Source: Salipiger marinus (GTDB taxonomy: Bacteria; Pseudomonadota; Alphaproteobacteria; Rhodobacterales; Rhodobacteraceae). Taken from it: a stretch of 64,000 bases of DNA. Positions 24,292 to 32,261 of the stretch are shown here, in pieces; position 1 is the first letter of the stretch; the number at the start of each line of letters is the position of its first letter. The notes beneath the pieces are model-generated. The model did not search any database and was not told where the DNA came from. It worked only from the letters and a program-made list of their open reading frames with translations. The stretch covers positions 124,001 to 188,000 of the forward strand of contig NZ_FNEJ01000010.1 of assembly GCF_900100085.1 (NCBI RefSeq), written 5' to 3'. The position numbers were made by a program, and so were the translations under genes.

Positions 24292-25838
24292 GTCGGATCC
24301 TTCCGCAGGTGGTCGGCGACGCGCAGGGCATTGGCGGCGATGGTCAGGCTGGGATTCACCCCCATCGACGTGGGCATGAAGGAGGCATCGGCCACCCAGA
24401 GGTTGCGCAGCCCATGTGCGCGGCACTGCGAGTCCAGCACCGACCGGGCGGGATCATGGCCAAACCGCAGCGTGCCGCTGGGATGGCCGAAATTCAGCTC
24501 TGGCCCCAGCCCCAGAAACAGACGCCGCTGCCCGCGAAAAGCCTGCGCGATGGCGCGGCGGAAGGCATGGCGGCGGGCCAGCAGTTCCGGCGCCATGGCA
24601 TAGGTGATGGCCAGCCGGTCGGGATCGGGCAGCACGCGGTTGTGCAGATAGGGCAGATCCTCCATCAGCCCGACAAAGATCTGGGCATGGCCAAGGATCC
24701 GTGCGGCCAGCGCGGCGGGCAGGCGGGTCAGATGCGGCAGCCCCGGCACATGCCCCAGCCGCGAGGCGGCCAGCATCCGGTTCAGGTAAAACAGGATCTC
24801 GCCATAAGAGGCGCGGATGCCCATGGCCTGCACCATGCCCATCCGGGTATGGCCCGCCGTGTAAAGATCCCGCAGGGCCAGCGCCTTGGTCGCGCCCGCA
24901 TCGGGCGCATCCCGGGGCGGCCAGATCGCGAACATCTCGTTGAGGTGGAACATCAGGTTGCGCCCCACCAGTCCGGATCGGTTGGCCAGCCCCTCCGGCC
25001 AGTGGTCGGACAGGGAATTGAGCAGCAGCCGCGGCGAATTGAGCGCCCCCGCCGCCAGCACCACATGCCGGGCCCGAAGGCGCCGCAGCGCGCCGCCCTG
25101 CCGCAGCTCCACCTCCTGCACCGAATCCGGTCCGGCGATCAGCCGCGTCACCTCGGCCCCGGTCAGGATCTCGGCATTGCCGGTGGCCAGGGCGGGCTCC
25201 ACCCCGGCGGAGCGTCCGTCCATCTTGCAGGGGCGCGGGCAGCGGGTGCCAAGGCAGTTCAGGCAGCCGTCGCTGCGGCGGATCGCGGTATGGGCGTAAT
25301 AGGGATTGAGGCCGCCCGCGCGAAACCGGGCCATCAGCGCGGCTTCGGTGGCGGTCAGCGGCGGCGGCGGATCAAGCGGCGGCGGCGCGTCGGATGACAG
25401 CGGATCGGGCGTGCCATGCAGGTGATACATCCGCGCGGCATGATCGAACCAAGGGCGCATCTCGTCATAGCCCACGGGCCAGCCGCCAGTGGGGTGCGGG
25501 CGGTCCAGCAGATCATCCAGATCATGCCGTTCGGGCCGTTCCAGCGTCGCGGCGTAGAACACCGAAGATCCGCCGATCCCCGCACCCAGCGGCGCATAGA
25601 ACCGGCTGTCGCGGCCATCCACCGTGGCATGCAGCGGCTCTGGCCAGAGCCCGCGGGCCAGCCGCGCCTCGGGGACAAAGATCTCCGACAGCCCGTTCCG
25701 CGCCTGCCGCTGCCCGGCGGCGCCCTTTTCCACGAACAGCACCCGCCACCCGGCTTCGGCCAGCGCGCGGCCCAGCGTGCCGCCGCCCATGCCGGTGCCG
25801 ATCACGATGCAGTCCCAGTCCGGTCCGGTCGCGGTCAT
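24288..25838 (-). CDS. GMC-family FAD-dependent oxidoreductase
   Basis: A flavoprotein of 516 residues. GTGMGGGTLG near 12-21 binds the FAD ADP moiety and is followed by FVEKG. The C-terminal domain shows FGHPSGT and GVNPSLTIAAN, where GMC enzymes place their catalytic His and Asn. CLNCLGTRCPRPCK is a four-Cys cluster of the kind seen in bacterial GMC oxidoreductases. No signal peptide is visible, so it is probably cytoplasmic. It overlaps its upstream and downstream partners (acyltransferase and SDR) by four bases each. An alcohol on the glycan or its lipid is a likely substrate, but this is inference. Confidence 0.88.
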   Translation of the reverse strand: MTATGPDWDCIVIGTGMGGGTLGRALAEAGWRVLFVEKGAAGQRQARNGLSEIFVPEARLARGLWPEPLHATVDGRDSRFYAPLGAGIGGSSVFYAATLERPERHDLDDLLDRPHPTGGWPVGYDEMRPWFDHAARMYHLHGTPDPLSSDAPPPLDPPPPLTATEAALMARFRAGGLNPYYAHTAIRRSDGCLNCLGTRCPRPCKMDGRSAGVEPALATGNAEILTGAEVTRLIAGPDSVQEVELRQGGALRRLRARHVVLAAGALNSPRLLLNSLSDHWPEGLANRSGLVGRNLMFHLNEMFAIWPPRDAPDAGATKALALRDLYTAGHTRMGMVQAMGIRASYGEILFYLNRMLAASRLGHVPGLPHLTRLPAALAARILGHAQIFVGLMEDLPYLHNRVLPDPDRLAITYAMAPELLARRHAFRRAIAQAFRGQRRLFLGLGPELNFGHPSGTLRFGHDPARSVLDSQCRAHGLRNLWVADASFMPTSMGVNPSLTIAANALRVADHLRKDPT

Positions 25839-27892
25839 GAGGCGGGATCCGCTGCAAAGACCGGCGCGAAAAGATCGTGCAGGGCACGGGCGGCGGTGTT
25901 GGTGACGTGGTTGTTGTCGAAATACCAGCCCTCGCCGCCCTGCAGCGCGTGGCAGGTGGTGGCATCGCAGAGGCGGGGCCAGCTGTCGATCAGGCTGACC
26001 GCGCCCGCCTCGGCCAGTGCCCGCCACGGCGCTTCGGCGCTGGCGGCGCGGGCCTCGGCCTCGGCGCGCGCGACCTCGGGGCGGGTGACGGGAGTGCGGG
26101 CCAGCGGCCAGCCGTCATGCGCCGCCTCGCGCGCGGCGCGGCGGCTGTCATAGCCGGGGATCTCGGGCGGCTGGCGCAGCACGAAGATCTGTTCGAACCG
26201 GTCCAGCAGTTCGGCCACGCTGGCATCGATGCGCTGCGCCAGCAGATCGGACTGCGCCTCGCCGATGCGCACCGGACCATCGGCGGGATGCAGCGCGATG
26301 GTGTTCTGCGCATCCAGCCCGACCCCCGCACCGGTGGCGTAATAGCTCCAGCGCCCGATCAGCAGCAGCGTGGTCAGATCCGGCAGCTGCGGCAGCGCCT
26401 GCCGGATCTGCAGCGTGGCATTGGTGCAGTCCAGATCCTGCGCCGGGGTTGCCGCGCTTTCGACCTTGCGCAGGCCAAAGACCGGCGGGCAGCCCGCGCG
26501 CCACAGGATCAGCCCCGGCGTGCCCGCCTGCTGCGCGGCCTGATCCAGCCCCTCGCGGAAGGCGCGCACGTGGCTGTCGCCCCAGACCAGCACGCGCGGC
26601 GGGCCTTCGGGGCCGATCGGGCAGACCTCCAGCCCCATCAGCGGGCCGCTGGCGGGGGTGGTGCAGCGGCTCCAGTCCTGCAGGAAATCGGCGGAGGCGC
26701 GGATATGCGGCTGCACTTCGGGGCGGAAGCGGCTGGTCAGCCCGTCGCCAAGGTAAAGCCATCCCCCCAGCGCCAGCAGCAGGGCCGATCCCGCTGCCGT
26801 GCCACCCAGCAGGGCCGGGGCGGGCAGGCGGGCATGGCGCACCGGCTGTTCCACGAACCGCCAGCTGAGCCATGCCAGCCCCACCGCCAGCGCCAGCCAC
26901 AGCGCCGCCTCCAGTGGGCCGGAATAGCTGCCGCGCAGGTAAAGCGACAGCGTCACCACCGGCCAGTGCCACAGATACAGCGAATAGGAGATGCGCCCGA
27001 AAAACACCGGCACCGGCGAGGACAGCGCGCGGTTCACCGTGTTGCGCCCGGTGCCATTGGCCAGCAGCAGCACCGTGCCCAGCACCGGCACGAGGGCCAG
27101 CAGGCCGGGAAACTGCGGCCCCGCCGGAATCAGGATGATCGAGGCCGCGACCAAGCCCAGCCCCAGCCAGCTGAGCGCGGCATATCCGCGCCAGCGCCGT
27201 CCGGTTTCGCAGCCCCAGATCGCCAGCAGCACCCCCGACAGCAGTTCCCACGCCCGGAAGGGGAAGAGATAGAAAGTGGCGGTGGGCAGATGTGGCGTCA
27301 GCAGGACGCTGGCCGCCAGCGAGGCGGCCCAGATCAGCGCCAGCGTCCAGATCAGCGCGCCCCGGCGCCGCGCAAACAGCAGCAGAAGCAGCGGCAGGAC
27401 GATGTAGAATTGCTCTTCCACCGCCAGCGACCATGTGTGCAGCAGCGGCTTGTCTTCGGAGGCGGCGTCGAAATAGCCCGCCTGCCGGAAGAACAGCACG
27501 TTGGACAGATAGACCGTGGCGGCGATCAGCGTCTTGCCGAATTCGCGGAACTCAAAAGGCAGCAGCAGCGCCGAGGCCAGCGCCGTGGTCACCAGCGCCA
27601 TGACGAAAAAGGCCGGGGCCAGACGGCGGAAGCGGCGCAGATAGAAGCGGCCCAGCCGGATGCGGCCCATCGCCTCGCGCTCGCGCCACAGGATGCCGCC
27701 GATCAGGAAGCCGGAGATCACGAAGAACACGTCCACCCCGGTGAAGCCGCCGGGAAGGCCGGGAAAACCGAAGTGATAGACCACCACGGCAAGCACGGCG
27801 ATGGCGCGCAGCCCGTCGATGTCACTGCGATAGGGCAGCGGGGCGGGCGCCATGTCCGGGGTGGCAGAGGGCGTCTGTCGGGGTCTGGTCAT
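25835..27892 (-). CDS. Acyltransferase-3 (OafA/YrhL type) with C-terminal SGNH domain
   Basis: The membrane protein of 685 residues starts with the acyltransferase-3 signature: RSDIDGLRAIAVL, VYHFGF and GVDVFFVISGFLI. About ten membrane helices follow up to residue ~380. The rest is a periplasmic SGNH hydrolase-like domain with GDSH near 470 and a late DNNHVT that supplies the Asp/His pair. Relatives O-acetylate LPS, EPS or peptidoglycan sugars. The ATG at 27892 is chosen because the upstream in-frame extension is low-complexity basic sequence. Its stop overlaps the GMC gene start. Confidence 0.9.
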   Translation of the reverse strand: MTRPRQTPSATPDMAPAPLPYRSDIDGLRAIAVLAVVVYHFGFPGLPGGFTGVDVFFVISGFLIGGILWREREAMGRIRLGRFYLRRFRRLAPAFFVMALVTTALASALLLPFEFREFGKTLIAATVYLSNVLFFRQAGYFDAASEDKPLLHTWSLAVEEQFYIVLPLLLLLFARRRGALIWTLALIWAASLAASVLLTPHLPTATFYLFPFRAWELLSGVLLAIWGCETGRRWRGYAALSWLGLGLVAASIILIPAGPQFPGLLALVPVLGTVLLLANGTGRNTVNRALSSPVPVFFGRISYSLYLWHWPVVTLSLYLRGSYSGPLEAALWLALAVGLAWLSWRFVEQPVRHARLPAPALLGGTAAGSALLLALGGWLYLGDGLTSRFRPEVQPHIRASADFLQDWSRCTTPASGPLMGLEVCPIGPEGPPRVLVWGDSHVRAFREGLDQAAQQAGTPGLILWRAGCPPVFGLRKVESAATPAQDLDCTNATLQIRQALPQLPDLTTLLLIGRWSYYATGAGVGLDAQNTIALHPADGPVRIGEAQSDLLAQRIDASVAELLDRFEQIFVLRQPPEIPGYDSRRAAREAAHDGWPLARTPVTRPEVARAEAEARAASAEAPWRALAEAGAVSLIDSWPRLCDATTCHALQGGEGWYFDNNHVTNTAARALHDLFAPVFAADPAS

Positions 27893-28030
27893 GCGTCCTG
27901 TCCGGGTTCTCCGGTGCGGGGGCACATTGCGGCCCCGTCTAAAATCCAGTTCTATCAGAGCCTCGAAATAAGGCGATTAAAGGGCAGAACCCGTCACGGT
28001 CTGGTTTAGATGGCAATTCTTGCCGATCCG

Positions 28031-29338
28031 TCACTCTGTGCCGGCTGGTCCAAAAAAATCCGGCTTGGGGGAGGGGCGGCCTTGGGCGATCCAGTCATAG
28101 ACCCGCGCCACCTGCCGCGCCTTCTGGTCCCATGTGAAATGGCTCTGCACCCGGGCGCGGGCGGCGGCAGCCAGCTCGGGCAGGGGGGCGGGATCCTGCG
28201 CCAGCCGCTCCAGCGCCGCGCGGAAGCCCGCCACGATCTCTGCCCGCGATCCGCAGGGCACTTTCAGCCCGGTTTCCGGCCCCACCAGCTCGCCCGGGCC
28301 CGCGTAATCCACGATCAGCGGCACCACGCCAAGCGCCATCGCCTCCAGCACCACGCCGCCGCCGAATTCGCGGATCGACGGGAAGGACAGCAGATGACAG
28401 CGGCAGAGGATGTCCTGCACCGCGCGATGCTCCTGCCAGCCGTGAAAGGTGACGGCCCCGGCGATCCCCAGCGCCGCCGCCTGATCCGCCAGCGCGGGGC
28501 GCATCGGCCCGTCGCCCACGATGTCGATCTGCATCTGGCCCGCGCGCAGCAGGGGGGCCGCCGCCTCCAGCAGCATGTCGGGGCCCTTGTAGGGCACGAG
28601 GCGGCCCACGAAGGCGGCGCGCAGCGGGCCGGGGCCGGGGGTGGCGGTGCGGTTGAACCAGGCGGGGTCGATGCCGTTTTCCGGCAGGTGGATCACCTTA
28701 TGCGCGTGGCGGGCGGGGATCTCGCTGGCGGTGTGGCGCGAGCCGGTGAGGATCGTCGCCGCATGGTCCAGCGTGGCGCCATGGCCGGGCAGCAGCCGGT
28801 AGGCGCCGCGCAGGTGGCTCAGCCATTCGCGTTCGCGCCGCCGTTCTGCCTCGAATCCCGCAGGCCACGGCACCCCGCCATTGAGCGGCCCCAGCACGAA
28901 GGGCACCCCGGCCTTGGCGCAGCGTGCCGCCACCGGAGAGCCGATGGTGGGGCTTAGCGGGGTGATCCGGTGCACCAGATCCCAGTCGCCGCGCCGGATC
29001 CGCGCGCCGAACTGTCGCCAGACCAGATGTTCGAACCACGGATAGCTTAGCGCGTTGATCGCCTGCACCATGGTCCAGCCCTTGCCTTCGCCCATGCGCA
29101 GGATTTCGGCCAGCTTCCACATCGGGCGGGCGAAGGCCTCGGAATCAATCGCGGTGAAGTCGGTGCCTTCGGTCAGGCCCGCGCGCAGGATCGCGTCGCG
29201 GTTGCGGATCTGCGTGACGATATGCACATCCGCCACCTCGCGCAGGGCATGGGCCAGCGACCAGCCGACCAGCGGCACGCTGACCCATTCGGGATTGGCG
29301 GCCTCGGCGATGGCAAGGATGCGGGGACGTCGGGTCAT
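28031..29338 (-). CDS. Family 4 glycosyltransferase
   Basis: A GT-B glycosyltransferase of 435 residues. [21 protein letters not shown] and the terminal-domain [19 protein letters not shown] are typical GT4 donor-site elements. The N-terminal GPLNGG motif resembles EPS GT4 enzymes that act on lipid-linked oligosaccharides. It starts four bases after the ligase/polymerase gene and should be in the same transcript. The 138-base spacer after it (27893-28030) holds no gene; it could carry a separate promoter for the acyltransferase operon. Confidence 0.88.
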   Translation of the reverse strand: MTRRPRILAIAEAANPEWVSVPLVGWSLAHALREVADVHIVTQIRNRDAILRAGLTEGTDFTAIDSEAFARPMWKLAEILRMGEGKGWTMVQAINALSYPWFEHLVWRQFGARIRRGDWDLVHRITPLSPTIGSPVAARCAKAGVPFVLGPLNGGVPWPAGFEAERRREREWLSHLRGAYRLLPGHGATLDHAATILTGSRHTASEIPARHAHKVIHLPENGIDPAWFNRTATPGPGPLRAAFVGRLVPYKGPDMLLEAAAPLLRAGQMQIDIVGDGPMRPALADQAAALGIAGAVTFHGWQEHRAVQDILCRCHLLSFPSIREFGGGVVLEAMALGVVPLIVDYAGPGELVGPETGLKVPCGSRAEIVAGFRAALERLAQDPAPLPELAAAARARVQSHFTWDQKARQVARVYDWIAQGRPSPKPDFFGPAGTE

Positions 29339-29342
29339 CGGC

Positions 29343-30770
29343 TCACATGATCGACTGCCAGCGCGGCTTGTCGCGCGGCGCGGCGGCGGGCAGGGCGGGA
29401 TTTTCGGGCGCCCGCCGCCCCAGCCGCTGCGCCTTCAGCGCCTCGGCATAGCCGGTCAGGGCACCCGCCACCATCCATGTCAGCGGGGTCAGCGTGGCGT
29501 TGGGGATCATGTCCGCGACATTGACCGCCAGCAGCAGCGACAGCGGCGCGATCAGCGGCGACACCGCATCGGGGGGGGCATGTTTCGCCTCGCGCCAGAG
29601 CAGGATCAGCGGCAGCAGCAGCAGCCCGAATTCCGCCAGAAAGCCGACCCAGCCATAGACCCCGATCACGATGATCCAGCGCCCGTCAGAGACGGTGGTG
29701 ATGAAGCCGGTCACGGGATCGAGGATCTGGTTGCGCCCCCAGCTGCCCCAGCCGAAGACCGGTTTCAGATAGGCGCGCTCCAGCAGGGTGTTTTCGTTGT
29801 CGAAGCGGAATTCCAGCGAATAGGCGCGGTCCTGATCGATGGCGGCGGCGCGGTCCAGCAGCGCCTGTTCGGGCACCAGCCCCGCCCCCTTCACCAGCGG
29901 ATAGGCCAGCGCCAGAAGCCCGATCAGCAGCGCCAGCCGGATCTGCATCCGCCGCGTCAGCAGCAGCACCGCCGGGATCACCAGCAGGCCAAGCACCAGC
30001 GCCCCCATCGATTTCGCCAGCACAAGGACCGCCGTCAGATAAAGCGCCGCCAGCAGCGCCCGCAGCTTGGACGCTGCCGGATCGCGCCGCCACAGCGCCC
30101 ATGCGGCGACGGCAGAGGTCATCAGAAAAAATGCCACCCACAGCCCGTGATAGAGGAACACCACCGGGCGATAGCCGCCGAACCGGATCGACTGGCCGAA
30201 GAAGTGCTGGTAATAGCCGTAAATCCAGTTGTTCAACTGCGGCGACAGCCGGATTTCCACCAGCATCAGCACGGAATACACGAGCCCGCCCCAGACCAGC
30301 GCGCGCAGAATCTCGCGCTGCGCCCCGCCCGTCGCCAGAAAGCGCCGCGCCAGCAGGAAGGGCAGCACCAGCAGAAGCTGCTGCAGCGTCAGGGCCACGG
30401 CATCCTTGATCCCGAGCCCGGGCAGGCCGATGCGGCCAAAGAACACCGGTTCGGCATTGGTGACCACGGTCAGCGCGGGCGACAGCACGAAGACCGCCAG
30501 CAGCACCCGGCCCAGCCCCGATTCGGGCAGGAACGACCCGTCCGATCCGCCCCGGAACAGCACGAGGACAAAGGCGGTCAGCGCGGGGATGTTGTGCTTG
30601 GTCAGCGGCGGCATCAGCGGCAGGTCGAAGACCGCAGGCGGTTCCGGCAGGAACAGATAGCCCAGCAGCAGCGACAGGATCAGCGCGCGGTCCACCGCCA
30701 GACGCCGGAACAGCGCGACCGTCACCAGCGGCCAGAGCGCCAGCATGAGAAAGGCAAGAGGGTTCGGCAT
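29343..30770 (-). CDS. O-antigen ligase/polymerase-like membrane protein
   Basis: A polytopic protein of about 475 residues with 11-12 hydrophobic segments and one large extracytoplasmic loop (about 240-330) containing YGYYQHFF and FGWGSWGRN, the pattern of the Wzy/WaaL (O-antigen ligase domain) superfamily. It probably polymerises or ligates the exported repeat units made by the surrounding glycosyltransferases. The ATG at 30770 is preferred because the open frame further upstream encodes only basic low-complexity sequence. It is divergent from the GT4 gene at 31006. Confidence 0.82.
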   Translation of the reverse strand: MPNPLAFLMLALWPLVTVALFRRLAVDRALILSLLLGYLFLPEPPAVFDLPLMPPLTKHNIPALTAFVLVLFRGGSDGSFLPESGLGRVLLAVFVLSPALTVVTNAEPVFFGRIGLPGLGIKDAVALTLQQLLLVLPFLLARRFLATGGAQREILRALVWGGLVYSVLMLVEIRLSPQLNNWIYGYYQHFFGQSIRFGGYRPVVFLYHGLWVAFFLMTSAVAAWALWRRDPAASKLRALLAALYLTAVLVLAKSMGALVLGLLVIPAVLLLTRRMQIRLALLIGLLALAYPLVKGAGLVPEQALLDRAAAIDQDRAYSLEFRFDNENTLLERAYLKPVFGWGSWGRNQILDPVTGFITTVSDGRWIIVIGVYGWVGFLAEFGLLLLPLILLWREAKHAPPDAVSPLIAPLSLLLAVNVADMIPNATLTPLTWMVAGALTGYAEALKAQRLGRRAPENPALPAAAPRDKPRWQSIM

Positions 30771-30955
30771 CCCGTGTCGTGGTCGTCCCGTGAAAACCCA
30801 TGGCACCGGCCCCCCAAGCGCCCCGCCATGCCGCCTGACCGTAGCAGGCTCGTGCCCGGTTGTCGCCTGTCGCGTCGGGGCGCCGCGCCGGGGGCTGGCA
30901 GATTTGGCACAGGCGCGGCGGACCGAAGAGCATCGCGATCGGGTCATGAAATGGC

Positions 30956-30967
30956 CCAATTGATTGG
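30956..30967. promoter_or_regulatory. CCAAT-TG-ATTGG palindrome in the ligase/GT4 spacer
   Basis: CCAAT (30956-30960) and ATTGG (30963-30967) form a short inverted repeat in the 235-base divergent spacer (30771-31005). The spacer has no supported gene. Part of the same half-site (ATTGGT) recurs in the operator-like repeat before glcD at 54146. It could be a regulatory site for the GT4 gene, but short palindromes arise by chance. Confidence 0.25.
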
Positions 30968-31005
30968 TCATCGGTCTGACAAGTGAAAGAAGGGTCAGCG
31001 TTTCC

Positions 31006-32175
31006 TTGCCACAGCAGCGTCTGAAGATTGCGTATCTGAGCGATTTTTCCCCGCTCGACAGGAATTTCTATTCCGGCGGCAATGCCCGCATCCATGACGC
31101 GCTGGTGCGCCATGCGGGCGATGTCACGATCCTGCCCCAGACCTGGGGGCTGGCCGATCCGGTGCGCCGCGCCATCCTTGCCCTGCCCGACCGGTTCAGC
31201 CTGCGGCTGCGCTGGCGGGCACAGCTGGCGCTGGCCCCGGTCATCGCGTGTTCCATCGCGGCGGCGCTGCGGCGCGACAGGTATGACGTGCTGTTCGGCG
31301 CCTATGCCTTCCAGACGCTGCACCATCTGCGACGGCCCTATCCGCTGACCGTGGCCTATACCTCGGACGCGACGCCCACGGTCTACCGCCGCTCTGAAAT
31401 CGGGCAGGCCTTTTCCGAAGTGCTGCCCGGCGGGCGCAGGCTGGATGGCTGGGTGGAACGCGCCGAAGCGCTGGTGCTGCGCGGCAGCGACATGCTGCTC
31501 TGGCCCTCGGCATGGCTGCGCGACGCCACGCTGCAGCGCTATGATCTGGACCCGGACAAGGTGCATCTGGTGCCATGGGGCGCCAATATCGCGCCACCCC
31601 CCGTGCCGCAGCCGCGCAGCGTAGGTCCCGGCGCGCCGCTGCATCTGCTGCTGGTGGGGCGCAACTGGCAGGCCAAGGGCGGGCCGGTGGCGCTGGCCAC
31701 CCTGCACCGGCTGCGCAAGGCCGGGCTTGACGCGCGGCTGACCGTCATCGGCTGCTCCCCGCCCGAGGCGCAGGGCGATCCGCATGTCACCATCCACCCG
31801 CAGCTCGACAAATCCGTGCCCGCCGAGGCTGCGCTGTTCCAGCAGCTTTATGCCCGGTCGCATTTTGTGGTGCAGCCCAGCTATGAAAGCTACGGCTTTG
31901 CCTTCTGCGAAGCCTCGGCGCATGGCGTGCCCTCGCTCTGCCTGCGGGTGGGGGGCGTGCCGGTGCGCGACGGGGTCAACGGCTTTGCCCTGCCGCCGGG
32001 CAGCGGCGCAGAGGCTTTTGCCGCGCGCATTCAGGCCACCGTGGCCGATCCGGCGGGCTATGCCGCGCTGTGCCGCAGCACCCGCGCCGAATATGACCAG
32101 CATCTGAACTGGGACGCATGGGGCGCCCGCGTCGGCGATCTGCTGCGCGATGCGGTGGCCCGGCGCAGCGCCTGA
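31006..32175 (+). CDS. Family 4 glycosyltransferase
   Basis: A GT-B enzyme of about 389 residues. IAYLSDFSP opens the N-terminal domain, LVGRNWQAKGG the second domain, and PSYESYGFAFCEASAHGVPS is the donor-binding E-x7-E region. No ATG is in frame near the start. I place it at TTG 31006, 13 bases after AGAAGG; TTG 30964 would add 14 residues. It is transcribed away from the main minus-strand glycan operon and is the last clear polysaccharide gene on this side. Confidence 0.85.
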   Translation: MPQQRLKIAYLSDFSPLDRNFYSGGNARIHDALVRHAGDVTILPQTWGLADPVRRAILALPDRFSLRLRWRAQLALAPVIACSIAAALRRDRYDVLFGAYAFQTLHHLRRPYPLTVAYTSDATPTVYRRSEIGQAFSEVLPGGRRLDGWVERAEALVLRGSDMLLWPSAWLRDATLQRYDLDPDKVHLVPWGANIAPPPVPQPRSVGPGAPLHLLLVGRNWQAKGGPVALATLHRLRKAGLDARLTVIGCSPPEAQGDPHVTIHPQLDKSVPAEAALFQQLYARSHFVVQPSYESYGFAFCEASAHGVPSLCLRVGGVPVRDGVNGFALPPGSGAEAFAARIQATVADPAGYAALCRSTRAEYDQHLNWDAWGARVGDLLRDAVARRSA

Positions 32176-32220
32176 CCCGGAAAGCGCTGGTCAGACCCCA
32201 TGCCCTGCCCTAGCCTCTGG

Positions 32221-32237
32221 CAAAAGCCAAGCTTTTG
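32221..32237. promoter_or_regulatory. CAAAAGC-CAA-GCTTTTG inverted repeat before the molybdoenzyme operon
   Basis: A perfect seven-base inverted repeat with a three-base centre ends three bases before the AGAAGAAGGGGG ribosome site of the soeA-like gene. It may be a weak terminator of the GT4 gene or an operator that hides the ribosome site. A T-rich right arm favours the former. Confidence 0.35.
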
Positions 32238-32261
32238 GCAGAAGAAGGGGGCAAGCCCGCG

